From positions 1,550,001 through 1,614,000 of the forward strand of contig JANFNE010000004.1 in assembly GCA_024867545.1 (NCBI GenBank): 64,000 nt of DNA, in the 5' to 3' direction. Every line of letters starts with the position of its first letter. Position 1 is the first letter of the stretch. Below the pieces are notes generated by a model. It was not told the origin of the DNA and did not search any database. It worked only from the letters and a program-made list of their open reading frames with translations. Positions 38,317-48,678 of the stretch are shown one piece after another. Position numbers and translations under genes: made by a program. Source of the stretch: Phytopythium helicoides (Eukaryota; Oomycota; Peronosporomycetes; Pythiales; Pythiaceae).

Positions 38317-38332
38317 TTCTGCTGCTTGGCTG

Positions 38333-38347
38333 AGTGCGAAAATGAGC
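38333..38347 (-). promoter_or_regulatory. Inr core promoter of RPS16
   Basis: Minus strand GCTCATTTTCGCACT matches the first half of the oomycete Inr consensus and lies ~17-31 bp upstream of the ATG, implying a very short 5' leader, as is usual for ribosomal protein genes. Confidence 0.7.
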
Positions 38348-38563
38348 AATGGCCCCGCGGGCGGCTGCTTCTCGCCAACCGATTGCCAGCCAGCCAAAAC
38401 GCGCACCCAATACTGGACCCTCCATCGACGTTTCTCTACCATATTGATACGAGCACTGCTCACTGCTATGACACTACGATATCGCATAGTCGGTAGGGCA
38501 GTGCCGCGCCGCAGACCAACAGACCATTCCCACACCTGACCAGCCAACCGACCGCCGCGAACG

Positions 38564-39262
38564 ATGCGCCCGCTCACCGACGAGGAGCTCCAGGTGCGTG
38601 GCCGCCTGCGGATTTACAGTAGGCTGAGGATGCAGAGCTGACTGCTGTGCTCGCGCTGGGCTCGTGGCGACCGCAGACCGTGTTCGAGAAGATCAGCAAG
38701 TAGTACGTGCGCGTGGAGGCTTTGACTGGCTGTGGCGCGACCGAGAGGCTGACGGACGCTGAATTTGACTTGCAGCATTGGACGCAATGTGCAGCACCTC
38801 GTGACGCGCCCCGACGACAAGTACTGCTTCCGGCTGCACGGAAACATCGTCTACTACTGCAGCGAGAAGCTCATGCGCCAGTCGACCAACGTCGGCACGG
38901 ACGAGCTGCTGAGCATCGGCACGGCCGTGGGCAAGCTCACCAAGACCAAGAAGTTCCACCTGCGCATCACCTTCCTGGACTACCTGGCCCAGTACGCCAA
39001 GTACAAGGTCTGGATCAAGCCCAACTCGGAGATGTCCTTCCTCTACGGCAACAACGTCGTCAAGTCCGGTCTCGGTCGTATCACAGAGGGCACGCCGCAG
39101 TACGCTGGCGTCGTCGTCTACAGCATGAACGACATCCCGCTGGGCTTCGGTATCGCCGCGCAGGCCACCGAGATGTGCAAAGATCTCGACCCCACGGCTT
39201 ACGTTGTGCTGCACCAGGCCGACATTGGCGAGTACCTGCGCGTCGAAGACGAAATGTTCTAA
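38564..39262 (+). CDS. NIP7: 60S ribosome biogenesis factor NIP7
   Basis: Pre-60S assembly factor with a C-terminal PUA RNA-binding domain. Three exons: 38564-38593, 38677-38702, 38776-39262; introns of 83 and 73 bp, GT-AG. The product is 180 residues, exactly the usual NIP7 length. Seen: [27 protein letters not shown] joined across both introns, [29 protein letters not shown] core, [50 protein letters not shown], and [12 protein letters not shown]. The first two exons are tiny (10 and ~9 codons), so an ORF-only view would place the start wrongly in exon 3. Divergent from RPS16 with 247 bp between start codons, so the two ribosome genes may share a promoter region. Confidence 0.95.
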
Positions 39263-39513
39263 GCGGATTGTCAGACAGCAGAGCGCGACGTGCACGCAGA
39301 GCTACGTCATTGCCATCCTTAGTCACCATTTCACGTAGCTCGATGCCCACGCTTCTCTCAATAATACCTACCTAATAGACCTGCATGCGTTTTCTACTCG
39401 TCACGGTGAGGTTCAACATGAGTTTGCATGATCTACTTGTTGCTAGATGTGACAAAGCTTCTCGTTCTTCTACACTCCTCGTCTTAGAAGTTTATATCTT
39501 CCCGACGACCAGC

Positions 39514-40680
39514 TCACTCCTCAAGCACCAGCGCCGATAGCACGCTACGGATCTTCTCGTACGATGCGAACACGATAGCACCCGTGGGCATCACCTTGAG
39601 CACGTTCGGCAGCAGACCCTTGTAGAATCCGAAGACGCCCTCGTGTCTGAGTCATCATTACCACAGCAGCAAGTAAGCAAGCTGATACATCAAATGCATG
39701 GCTAAACATGAAGAAATAGCTGTCCGCACCTGAACATCTTGACGGTGCAGTCCCACGTCCCCTTGTACTGGTTTGCGGCGGGTCCGCCCTGCTGCAGCCG
39801 CGCCTTGATGACTTGGTATGGGTACGTCGCCGAGGACGCGATCGACTGGGCGATACCGCCCATGACGAGCGTGGGCACGACGTCCATCTCCTGGCTCCAG
39901 TGGGTCTGGTACATGCCCTTGAGCGTCTCATACGCCACGAACTGCCACGACATCAGTCAATGAGTGGCCACCCCCAAGAGGTTCAAGAGCACGAAGCTCA
40001 TCATACCTTGATGGCGCCGTTCGTGGTGAGAAAGCACGCCGGAATGACGCCCTTGTACAGCGCGAGCACGCCCTCCTCGGCCACGATCCTTCGGAACGCG
40101 TCTGGCAGCACATTGCAGATCATGAGCGCCACCGCACCACTCCCTATTCCGCTGCCAGGGTCTCACCAGTCATGCTGCGGTAGGGCACGTTGCTGGCGAG
40201 CTTGGCGGCTGCACCTTTGCCTGCCGCTGCGTGGTGCAAGCGCGCGTTGCTCTGCACTTGCATGCGAATCTTGACGAGCCATATGGGGTTGGTGAGCGGG
40301 ACGCAAATGAGCCCGGCCTCGATGCCCGAGAAGAAGTACTGCCAGGATCCCTGGATGACCCCGCGGTCGGCCATGCGCGCGTAGCGGTCCTTGGCATTCT
40401 GGTAGAGCACCATGTATAGCCCCCAGGAGATGGCCGAGCCGTACAGCGCGGGGCTCATGCCGCGGAAGAGCGCGCCGACGCCCTCGGCCGCCACAATGGC
40501 GCGGAACGCGTGGCCCAGCGACCGGTACGCGTGCCGCGACTGCGCGTGCACCTGGTAGCGCACCTTGACCAGGTCCAGCGGGTACAGTAGCGCCGTGGAG
40601 ACGGCACCGGCGCCCAGCCCCGACGCCGTCTGCACCACCGAGCGCCACTGCTCCTGCGTCAGCATGGAGGTCGTCGCCAT
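39514..40680 (-). CDS. Mitochondrial carrier, SLC25A32/FLX1-like (folate/FAD)
   Basis: Inner-membrane SLC25 carrier. Exons on the minus strand: 40680-40167, 40101-40007, 39941-39730, 39646-39514; introns of 65, 65 and 83 bp; 317 residues (human SLC25A32 has 315). The three carrier repeats have signatures PLDLVKVR (34-41), PIWLVKIR (132-139, with W in place of the acidic residue) and PYQVIKAR (244-251). PIWLVK, SWGLYMVLYQNAK, YKGVIPACF, FVAYETLK and ATYPYQVIKARLQ are typical of the folate/FAD branch, but substrate cannot be settled by sequence alone; pyrimidine-nucleotide carriers are the nearest alternative. No Inr was seen; two CCCTCTACAAG-type motifs lie 37-70 bp upstream. Confidence 0.88.
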
Positions 40681-40716
40681 GGTCGGGAAGCCTTCTTGGT
40701 GGTTCGGACGTGGGCG

Positions 40717-40750
40717 TTCTTGTAGAGGGAGGTGGCGCTCTTGTGGAGGC
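40717..40750 (-). promoter_or_regulatory. Two TCCCTCTACAAG-like motifs before the carrier gene
   Basis: Minus strand copies TCCCTCTACAAGAA (40730-40717) and GCCTCCACAAGAGC (40750-40737), in the same orientation as the gene. Same element as the cluster before Sm D3; not seen before the Inr-containing genes. Confidence 0.5.
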
Positions 40751-41162
40751 GTGGCATGGCATGGCACGCCCCGGCGCTGTCGAGGCGCGGTCACCTGCGA
40801 CTTGATGGCACATGCGCCTGACCTCGACGGTGGTCGAACGTGCGGACAGTGAGTGCGCTGCGTTGCGTGCGTGGCCATCGCCTATCCTGGGATCGTGGTG
40901 GCGACTGCGGCTAGCAAGCACGCGCGGCATGAATGCCGAGCCACGCGAATGTGGATGCACGCGGCGACAGTGGCACGGCGTGGCACCGCATGGCACCGAG
41001 TCGCCCTGCGGCTCGTGAGCCCTTCGGGCGATTGAGACGAACAGACCGCCTCGACCTCCTCGGCGCGAGGCGTTTATGATAGCGACGAGGAGAAGGAAGG
41101 TGGTTGGTTGCGGGCGACATGCATTTATTACTTATAGGATAGTTGGAGTACGTCGTAGCGGT
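40751..41162. other. Intergenic, no gene recognised
   Basis: GC-rich spacer between the carrier promoter and the 3' end of the first C-x6-C family gene. ORFs here overlap in several frames and show no domain. Confidence 0.6.
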
Positions 41163-41729
41163 CTAGACTGTCCAGTACCAGCCGCTAGCGGCGTCGACCT
41201 TGGGCATGGTCACGGGTCCCGAGAACTCGCGTAGCACGTCTGACACGACGGCGTCCATGTCGAACATGCCGAGCGGGGCGGGCACCGGCGCGTCGTAGAG
41301 TGGCGGCAGCATCGAGGCCGAGCTGAAGAGCGTCTGCTCGAGCAGTGCGACGTCGCTGGCGTTGAACTCGGTCGCGGGGCCGGTCACCGGAGCATACAGC
41401 AGCGCTGTGTCATCGGCGGTCGTGGGGCTGGCGCTCTTGGCGGTGCGTGCGCGCTTGGCGGCCGGCGGGCTGGTGGGTGCATCGTCTCCGCTACCGGCCG
41501 CGGCCTCCTGCAGCTTGCGCAGCTGGCGGCGCTTCTGCAGGCGGCGCTGGCTCGAGTTGGCCTTGAGGCGGTGGAACTCGCACAGCTTGTGCAGCGAGCC
41601 GTCCAGCTTGGTGGCGCGAACGTTGGCGCACACCTTGCTGCGGTAGCCGCACAGCATCTCTCGGCTCGGGGCCAGGCTCGCAGCGAGTGGTGGAGCAGCG
41701 TACGATGTCGACAGGAGGCTCATGGTCAT
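41163..41729 (-). CDS. CCHCH-family protein 1 (subfamily A), putative zinc-binding
   Basis: 188 residues, single exon. Family signature: C27-x6-C34-x12-H47-x2-C50-x2-H53 (MLCGYRSKVC...HKLCEFH), followed by HRLKANSSQRRLQKRRQLRK, a basic stretch fit for DNA or RNA contact. Then a Pro/Ala-rich linker with a likely nuclear signal (AAKRARTAK), and a hydrophobic-acidic segment FNASDVALLEQTLF. Start chosen at 41729 (MTMSLL) because the core promoter lies at 41818-41802; the longer reading frame would begin upstream of the start site. Closest to the gene at 45531-45962 (RATKxDGxLHKLCEFHR). No named family is recognised; the Cys/His spacing recalls small C3H-type (WRC, zf-C3Hc3H) modules. Zinc binding is inferred. 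Confidence 0.8.
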   Translation of the reverse strand: MTMSLLSTSYAAPPLAASLAPSREMLCGYRSKVCANVRATKLDGSLHKLCEFHRLKANSSQRRLQKRRQLRKLQEAAAGSGDDAPTSPPAAKRARTAKSASPTTADDTALLYAPVTGPATEFNASDVALLEQTLFSSASMLPPLYDAPVPAPLGMFDMDAVVSDVLREFSGPVTMPKVDAASGWYWTV

Positions 41730-41801
41730 GTGGATCTGGGCGTGGGGGGCGAGGAGCGGAGCCCAAAGCTGGGAGCACGTCGAGGCGTGTGTGGTGGCAG
41801 G

Positions 41802-41818
41802 CGAATTGCGTTGTGAGC
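41802..41818 (-). promoter_or_regulatory. Inr/FPR of family gene 1
   Basis: Minus strand GCTCACAACGCAATTCG, a moderate match to GCTCATTYYNCAWTTT, 73-89 bp upstream of the ATG. Confidence 0.5.
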
Positions 41819-44800
41819 TGCTCGAGGCGCCGAGTACTGTTCGTCTCCGTCCAGAACCAGTCGGCGAGTGCAATTTCGACGCGGAGATCAGGAGCGCGGG
41901 AATCTACGGTACGGAACGCCAGGTGCCACGCTCCGGAACGCCTCGGCCGGGGAGCGATCACCGATTGCCCGCCGACGTGGTGGATTGTGGCGATGTACCG
42001 TAGATTCCACGGCTGCTAGTGACGGGTTTCTGTCAATAGCCCACTGTGCCGCGACGGAATCGTTGAACGCGGTCGCGATTCCCCCTCGGTGATGGGCGGT
42101 GATGCGGCCGACACCTGATATTCAGGTGTGTGACTGCAACTTTTGGACGGACCAAATATTTTTTTCGCACGCTTAGATGGTCCGATAGAAACAGATAGAG
42201 ACCTCGGTGGTGAAGCTGACCGACTAGTGGGATTACGGCAGATGCAACGACAAAAGTTGGCATGAATATGCAGTCGCGACTCTGCGCGATGTATTCGCGC
42301 GCAGGCTAACGGTGGGATGTCCCCACCAGGTGCTCTCCGCGCGGCACTCACTCGCCATTCATCGAGCGGACTCACCATGGGCATGGGGTCTGTGATGGCG
42401 CGAGTCAGAGTCAGACGCAGGGTTGCTCATCGCGACGGGCGATTCCGCGTCCACTCGTCACGGACAAGGCACAGCACACGCTGGGCAAGGCACAGCATGG
42501 CACGGCTCGGCTGTGTTGGGTGCCGGGTGCAGTAGAGTACAGCTCGGCGCTCGTTGTGACAGAGCGGCCGGCTGAACTGCTGGGCACGTCCATGAGCAGC
42601 AGCTGGCAACGCGCTGCAGCAAAGCAGAAGATGACAGAGACTCGGAGCGCGAGCTCACGCTTGACATCACTTTACATCGACGGAGCAGTGGCTTATAGTA
42701 CTGTACGCACGCTACTGCACACTGTGATGGCAACCCAAACGAATGCAAAATGTCGGGGCAACGAGTACTGTTGTGCAAGCGCCAATTTAGCGCACACGTA
42801 ACGAGGTGCCGCGTCGGTTGGCACCTAGTAGGAATCAAGTGATTGGTTATGTGCAAGCACAGTATCCAGGTGCAGGCCGACAGTTGAAGAATGGTGTTGT
42901 GTGAATGCACCGCAGAAGTGGAACACGCGCGAGCCGTAATGACGTGGGGAGAGTTGAGCAGCGCTTCGGAAGCCCCCATGAGGGATGAGCAGGCTGTGGT
43001 ACCGATGGACGCACACAAAAATTACAGACAGTGCAGTGCATTAGCTTCCGCTGTCCGATAGAGTGGCTCGTGCCGTGTGTATGTGGGGTTCAACGAGGAA
43101 ACAGAGAGGCTTCGTGCACTGTCATGTCACGCAAGGCAGCAGCGCCTCCGCTCTCGCGTTTGAAAGCAAGACAAGCGCATTTCGGTCCGAAATGAAGTCC
43201 GGGTGTACCAAAACGCCCCGTTTGCGTTCGTCGACTTGTTCAGACATCGCCCATCTCCGTGGGGAGCTTTCAGTTGCAACGCGCGAAATTTTTGCGGCTG
43301 TGAACAGTGGCATCGCGCTACTCACTGCGAGCTCTGGGAGCCACAGAGCTCTGCGGACGCGGCCCTCGCCCTGCCTCGCCGAGCTGGCGTCATGAGCAGT
43401 CGCGGGCGAAATCTCTCGTCGATGTTGCAAGCGTAAAGGTGGTGGCGAAGAGTCCAGACATCCACCGAGCGCCACACGAGCTCGCGTGAATTTCACGCTC
43501 TGAAAGCTTCAAACAGGCGAGTTGCCCGCAGGACTCGCCGCTCCTAACATAGCATGTCGCCCGCCTTTCGTCTGGTAAATTGGAGACTGGCGATCGTCGC
43601 GATTCGACGCGGTTCGACGCAGGGCGAGGGCTGGCAATAGTGTAGCCATCCGCATTTATGCATCAGTGAACTGTACTGTCCATTACATGTACCCAGTGTA
43701 CACACTACTGTACACTGTACATATCAGGTGACGGATCGTGTCTAGTTGAAGCAGTTCCGACTGTGCACGAGTACTGTAGCCTGCTGTGAACCGTGTGTGT
43801 ACCCGTCGCGAAATCACCACACCACCCCCCTCGGAGCACGGCGGACTGTAGCCGCCACCGACACTCACACAGTGCCGACGCGCACTCACTTTTACTGCGG
43901 AGACCGTCGAGTCACGCGTTGCACCCAAGTTCAAGCTAGTCGAGCACCGGTCGTTGCACCTAAAGTCAAGCCGGGTGGACTTGTATTCGTCCGTGCGCAG
44001 TGTGCAGATGCTACCACCGAGGACTCGCATTCTGACTGCCTTGACTTCGATCTCGATCCCGCGTTGTTCTGTGGTCTGCTTACACTGCGTAACGACGCTG
44101 CCCGCTTACTGCCCAGCGCCTGGCGCTTCCCCATGATCTGCTCGCCAACCAGACGAGTTTCACCATCACTCTAACCTTCGAGCTGCGCATCTCCGCGAGG
44201 GGCAATCGAGACCGTCGGACTTGCCCCAGCCTTGCAATCTGCTGATCCGTCCTAAAGCTTCAAGCGCTCACCAGATACTGTGTCTTTGTGTCGTCGTCAA
44301 TCGAACGCATGATGTTGTGTATCCCTTAGTACAAGTATCAAGTGGCGCTATCCACAGTACATGACACCGTCGGTGCCAGCGCTCGATGAGCTTAGCGATG
44401 AGTACATATCACAGAGGCAGCGTTCATCACAGTGTGTACAGAATCCATCACGCACCTGTTCATCTCCCTGTCAATGAGCTCTCGGACCCCATTGGTTTGC
44501 TTTTTGCAGCGATGTGCCCCTTGATCGTGAGGTGTATCCACACACACGTGTATCAAGGCGGTTCAGGGCTAGAGCCATTCCGTTGGACCTCAAACCGAAT
44601 GAATGCTATCGCAGCCAGCGATGAGTGCCGTACAAAAAGCAAGCCAAACGACAGGGTAGCGCCGCAATCCGGCAGGATTGCATGGTACTACGATACAACC
44701 TCGGCCCAGTTCATGTGATGTCACTACGGCATCAAGAGGACAAAGCATGAAGCACGCGACACGAATCGAGCTTCACAAGGCAGCTGTGACGACCGTGATC

Positions 44801-44876
44801 TGTTAGTGAAGTCACAATGGCTCACCAAGAGGATCCGATCCAAGACGCGAAGTGGCAAGGCTGCTGCGATCCCTCT
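41819..44876. other. 3-kb gene-poor spacer
   Basis: No gene supported. Many short ORFs overlap on both strands without domains. It contains a short perfect hairpin ACACCTGA-TAT-TCAGGTGT at 42111-42129, a GTACTGTAC at 42698-42706 and a GTAC-rich stretch near 43671-43725. Confidence 0.6.
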
Positions 44877-44895
44877 GCTCATTGTCAAACTTTCC
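44877..44895 (+). promoter_or_regulatory. Inr/FPR of family gene 2
   Basis: GCTCATTGTCAAACTTTCC closely follows GCTCATTYYNCAWTTT and lies ~62-80 bp upstream of the ATG at 44957. It sets the start: upstream in-frame codons at 44852 would precede transcription. Confidence 0.75.
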
Positions 44896-44956
44896 CCTTG
44901 CACGGCAAGCCATTGCAGTCACAGACACCACCGGTCACAGACCTGTCAAAGTCGTC

Positions 44957-45289
44957 ATGTCCGAGCACGTGCTGCCCGATGAATTCCGTTGCTCGTACGC
45001 GTTCAAGTTCTGCAACAATCAGCGCGCCTTCAAGAAGTCTGGACAGCGACACAAGATGTGCCAAGAGCATCGCGACAAGGCCAACAAGCACCAACAGGCT
45101 CTGGCAGCACGTCGAAAGCAGATCAAGGAGCAACTTGCCGCAGCCAGCAGCAATCCTGGACCAGACGAGCGGCTTGTACTTGAGGACATTATGGACCTGC
45201 TAGACGATAACACCTTCCTTGGTGTGAGCTGCACCGAGGAGGATCTACGAGCAATTGAGATGTTGCTGTCGGATGCAGACTCCGAGTAA
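44957..45289 (+). CDS. CCHCH-family protein 2 (subfamily B), putative zinc-binding
   Basis: 110 residues, single exon; the only member on the plus strand. Starts with the subfamily hallmark EHVLPDEFRC, then C12-x6-C19-x12-H32-x2-C35-x2-H38 and HRDKANKHQ, a basic helix (ARRKQIKEQL), a short linker, and the B-type acidic tail LVLEDIMDLLDDNTFLGVSC-TEEDLRAIEMLLSDADSE. The tail repeats a pattern of hydrophobic residues among Asp/Glu, as in acidic activation domains (inference). Convergent with the gene at 45531-45962. The nearest B relatives are at 46290 and 48679, in inverted orientation, so an inversion accompanied duplication. Confidence 0.85.
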   Translation: MSEHVLPDEFRCSYAFKFCNNQRAFKKSGQRHKMCQEHRDKANKHQQALAARRKQIKEQLAAASSNPGPDERLVLEDIMDLLDDNTFLGVSCTEEDLRAIEMLLSDADSE

Positions 45290-45530
45290 TGATGGCGCAG
45301 AAGAGATGATTCGAGAACAGTATTCTGCATTACATGAATGAAAGAGCTCAAGAGCTACGTAGACTATAGTAGACGCGGGGCACAAGACTACAAATAACAA
45401 AAACTGCTGAATTGGATTCCATCGGTCGTGGTCTTGCTCGCGCTGGGACCCAATGCACGGTACAAGTGCGTTGCAGGCTGCTCAGCAAATGTAAATATCG
45501 TCTATGAGGTGCTGGGTCTTTGCCTTGCGA

Positions 45531-45962
45531 TCACAGAACGACGACCATATCCATTGCCGTGGCGCGCAGCTCATTTTCAGGGAAGGCTTTCAGCGAGGGC
45601 GAGGCGAGCTCAGGAAGCGGCTGGGCGTCAAAGAGCAGTAGCTCTAGCATCGCCATATCTTCAGGCTGTAAATCCAGCCCTGAAGGCTCGTCTAGCGGAA
45701 GTGGCTCGAACATCTTCATGGGGCTCGCGTCCACGCGCTGGCGACGTCGCTTGCTGGCGGCATTTCCTGCACCCCCGTTATTTGCGCGCTCCTGGCGGCG
45801 GCGGCGGTGTAGGCGTTGCTGGCTGAGGTTGGCCTTGCGCCGGTGGAACTCGCACAGCTTGTGCAGCGTGCCGTCAATCTTGGTTGCACGCGGGGCCGTG
45901 CAGACCTTGTTGCGGTACCCACAGAGCAGCTCGGGGGCTGCGAAAAACTTCTGGGCTGGCAT
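45531..45962 (-). CDS. CCHCH-family protein 3 (subfamily A), putative zinc-binding
   Basis: 143 residues. LLCGYRNKVC gives C14-x6-C21-x12-H34-x2-C37-x2-H40, followed by HRRKANLSQQRLHRRRRQER and a second basic patch SKRRRQR (nuclear signal candidate). The C-terminal half is acidic-hydrophobic: LDLQPEDMAMLELLLFDAQPLPEL. Start at 45962 chosen because the Inr is at 46003-45989; an in-frame ATG at 46055 lies upstream of it. Pairs with gene 1 in subfamily A although subfamily-B genes lie between them. Confidence 0.82.
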   Translation of the reverse strand: MPAQKFFAAPELLCGYRNKVCTAPRATKIDGTLHKLCEFHRRKANLSQQRLHRRRRQERANNGGAGNAASKRRRQRVDASPMKMFEPLPLDEPSGLDLQPEDMAMLELLLFDAQPLPELASPSLKAFPENELRATAMDMVVVL

Positions 45963-45988
45963 CGTGGGTCTCTTGGTACTTGGAGAGT

Positions 45989-46003
45989 GAGAGTGAGAAT
46001 GAC
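45989..46003 (-). promoter_or_regulatory. Inr of family gene 3
   Basis: Minus strand GTCATTCTCACTCTC matches the Inr core (TCATTYYNCA), 27-41 bp upstream of the ATG. Confidence 0.6.
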
Positions 46004-46289
46004 GTCCAGTCCTGCAGCGCTCCCGAAGGTTTAGCGCGTCAGGAGCAGAGGTCACAGTGCGCGAGGCTGTCGGCCGGGAGGACGCCCAGCCTGTGCACAG
46101 TGCTACTGTTTTGTACGCCAGGTGTTTTCAGACGCGGCAACTGTCCTGATCAGTCTTTGGACGAGCCGGCAGGGATCCCAAAGGATTGCAAGTCCACACA
46201 ACCCATAGATAACGCCACGCAGTCAAGTCGTTGCAAACCAACAATTCTCGAGTACTATTCTACAGTACAGAAATACAGATCATTGCGCT

Positions 46290-46640
46290 CTACAGCTCGC
46301 CGTGCTCGTCGGAGCTCGAGTCCGACAGCAACGCATCGACTGCTTGCAGATCGTCTTCGTTGCAGTCTACACTCAGATATGTGTTGTCGCCCAGCAGATC
46401 GGCAATGTCTGAAAACGAGAGCCGCTCATCAACTTTGCCTGTGGTTGCTTGTCTCTGAACAAGTTGCTCCTTTATCTGCTTCCGTCGTGCCACAAGAGCC
46501 TGCTGGTGCTTGTTGGCTTTGTCGCGGTGTTCCTGGCACATTTTGTGTCGCTGACCAGACTTCTTGATTGCACGCTCACTGTTGCAGAACTTGAATGGGT
46601 AGGAGCAGCGGAACTCGTCGGGTAGCACGTGCTCCATCAT
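46290..46640 (-). CDS. CCHCH-family protein 4 (subfamily B), putative zinc-binding
   Basis: 116 residues, beginning MMEHVLPDEFRC. Signature C12, C19, H32, C35, H38; HRDKANKHQQALVARRKQIK almost as in gene 2. Tail LSFSDIADLLGDNTYLSVDC-NEDDLQAVDALLSDSSSD with a short GEL extension. Near-identity to genes 2 and 6 over the first ~60 residues, against a freer linker, shows the Cys/His module is the conserved part. Confidence 0.85.
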   Translation of the reverse strand: MMEHVLPDEFRCSYPFKFCNSERAIKKSGQRHKMCQEHRDKANKHQQALVARRKQIKEQLVQRQATTGKVDERLSFSDIADLLGDNTYLSVDCNEDDLQAVDALLSDSSSDEHGEL

Positions 46641-46672
46641 GTCGCCGTCGAACGTGCCTTGTCAAGCTCTAT

Positions 46673-46695
46673 TGGAATTGAATCCGAAAATGAGA
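46673..46695 (-). promoter_or_regulatory. Inr/FPR of family gene 4
   Basis: Minus strand TCTCATTTTCGGATTCAATT: Inr followed by a CAATT flanking element, ~33-55 bp upstream of the ATG. Confidence 0.65.
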
Positions 46696-47351
46696 CCTGC
46701 AGAGTGCTCCGACCACCACAAAGGCCGGAGGCTTGCGGTCTTCCATGCGTCCGCAAGGATTCTCGTCGAACAAACAGCCGAAACTAACTCAAATCCCCGA
46801 TTATTTAGCTGGTGCAGCCACAGCTACAGTACTCGCTGAACCACCACCAGCGAGGCCAGGACACGCTCCAGCTGTGCATCTCCACATATCGAAGAGCCTC
46901 TCACCCCTCGAGATGGGCTGGGCGGACTGAGCCGCTGCAACACAGTTCTAGCATCCCAGCGAGCGACGACAACAGGTGACGTTCCCCGCGGAGAGTGCGC
47001 AGACTCACCAAAACCGTGCAGTACTTGAAGCGATTTGATTGTCCCCAACGGAGATGAGCTCGATCACGCTTGTACTATTGTACTCCTCGAGACCATACAA
47101 GTCCCGGTCACGACATCTTGATTTTAGTATGAGGGGGATGGGTTTTGTCAGGGTAAGTTACATGGCCGGGGCATCGGTTCAACGAATGGGAAGCTTGGTT
47201 TTAGTATAGTATACTATACTCCAGAGAGATCTCCAACACATTTTAATCCTAGCATTCGAAAGACCATAAAAGTCCATCGCTTACCATTTCAAGTCGAATA
47301 GTACTCGAAATGATACTGCGAGTACTGTGGAGTTCCGATTCTCCATCTCAC
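46696..47351. other. Spacer with duplicated short elements and an 18-bp palindrome
   Basis: No gene. GACCATA[C/A]AAGTCC occurs twice (47091-47104 and 47262-47275) and TTTTAGTAT occurs twice between them (near 47121 and 47199). The second copy runs into a perfect palindrome AGTATAGTATACTATACT (47203-47220). Confidence 0.6.
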
Positions 47352-47696
47352 TCAGTTCGCCGCTTCTTCCTCTTCGTCCTGCAGCAAGTCGGCAACCTCC
47401 TGCCACTCTATGGCCGAGAGCGTGCCGTCTGTCATGGCATCAAGTGGGTCGAACTCAACTGCAACTGCGGTTTGCCCGGAAGCTCGCATCGCGGCATGAC
47501 GAGCTTGAGCTTCTCTCATGAGCTGCTCGTATCTCTCTTTTCGACCGTCGCGAAGTCTCTTCTGGCTCTTGTTCGCCTTTGTGCGGTGCTCCTCGCACAG
47601 AGCATGCAGCGACCCGTCCTTCTTGGTGGCGCGCGGGTTGTAGCAGATGCGGTTGGTGTAGCGGCAGCGAGCGTTGGTGGTAGCTTGCATACTCAT
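47352..47696 (-). CDS. CCHCH-family protein 5 (subfamily C), putative zinc-binding
   Basis: 114 residues. C11-x6-C18-x12-H31-x2-C34-x2-H37 in ARCRYTNRICYNPRATKKDG-SLHALCEEH, then RTKANKSQKRLRDGRKERYEQLM, predicted helical and basic. C-type tail VEFDPLDAMTDGTLSAIEWQ followed by EVADLLQDEEEEAAN. ATG at 47696 chosen: the Inr is at 47793-47781, and the two earlier in-frame ATGs (47834, 47801) lie upstream of it. Sister of the gene at 51547. Confidence 0.83.
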   Translation of the reverse strand: MSMQATTNARCRYTNRICYNPRATKKDGSLHALCEEHRTKANKSQKRLRDGRKERYEQLMREAQARHAAMRASGQTAVAVEFDPLDAMTDGTLSAIEWQEVADLLQDEEEEAAN

Positions 47697-47780
47697 TGCT
47701 GGTCGTAACGCTGCTTGGTCGGTCTTGGGTCCGCCAAGCCGTGGTGTAGAGACCCACTTGGTGCAGGTTGGCGAACGAGA

Positions 47781-47793
47781 AATCGCTAATGAA
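47781..47793 (-). promoter_or_regulatory. Inr of family gene 5
   Basis: Minus strand TTCATTAGCGATT, followed by TCTCG; Inr core plus an ATTT-like flank, ~85-97 bp upstream of the ATG. Confidence 0.5.
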
Positions 47794-48678
47794 GGCTGCA
47801 TCGACGCATAGAGGGAATGGATCCCTATAGCCATCAGCTCACGAGCCCTCCCTTGGCTCCTATGTGTCTCCGAGTTGTTGTACTACACAGCTCTGTCGCT
47901 GCGCAAAACATTGTAGTGATCCGCATCCAGTTCGGCGTCATGGAGCTGGCGGTCGCAAGAGATAGTGGACGGATGCTGAATGCTCCAAGCGGCAAGAAAG
48001 CTCCATAATCGACTAATAATGCCATCTTAGAAGCAACAATTCTGATGTGCAGTTGATCCTCAGTCTCGGTGCTTGATTTTCGGGTAGCCGATGTGGCTTC
48101 TCGGTGTCGAAGCCGCTGCTTATCGGTCACGAGCTTCAGCCATTCAACTGAATAGCGCGACTGGCATATACCCACTGTAACCGTTCGTATCAGTGAATAA
48201 TTTGCTCATCGAGCACGCATCAAGTTCATTTCGAGCTCGCATCGGGCACAAATGCTTCAATTTGCCCTTATTTTGAGAACCGGTGACGTGGCAACGTCAT
48301 ACGCACCCTCAATGAAGTGAGGCTGCTTTGCCTAGAGGGAGTTTTTATGCAGAAGACACAGGGCTGTAGCGAGAACGGTGGATTTTGTGCATGTGCGTTG
48401 TGAAGCTCATCATTTATGGGTGGCAAGACACGTCGAAAGTCGCATCGGCATCCTCGGTCATCTCTTGAGGCGGTGGACGAATATAGATGCACAATCCTCT
48501 CCAGCAACATGCAAATGCTTTTATGGGCTCTACTGGTACTCCACGTAGTTTGCAATTGGCCATGACCGACGGAGCACCAAGGTAGATAACAAGCAAGTTG
48601 GGCAACAATTCACCCTTCTTCATTACAATATGGTTCTCACGGAGCTCTACTTAACAAACTCCAAGCATCCAGCGCTCG
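47794..48678. other. Intergenic, no gene recognised
   Basis: Spacer between family genes 5 and 6; overlapping short ORFs without domains. Confidence 0.55.

Noticed and set aside
42111..42129. ACACCTGA-TAT-TCAGGTGT hairpin as an operator
   Set aside because: Only 8 bp of stem, single occurrence noticed and no gene nearby; too little to call.
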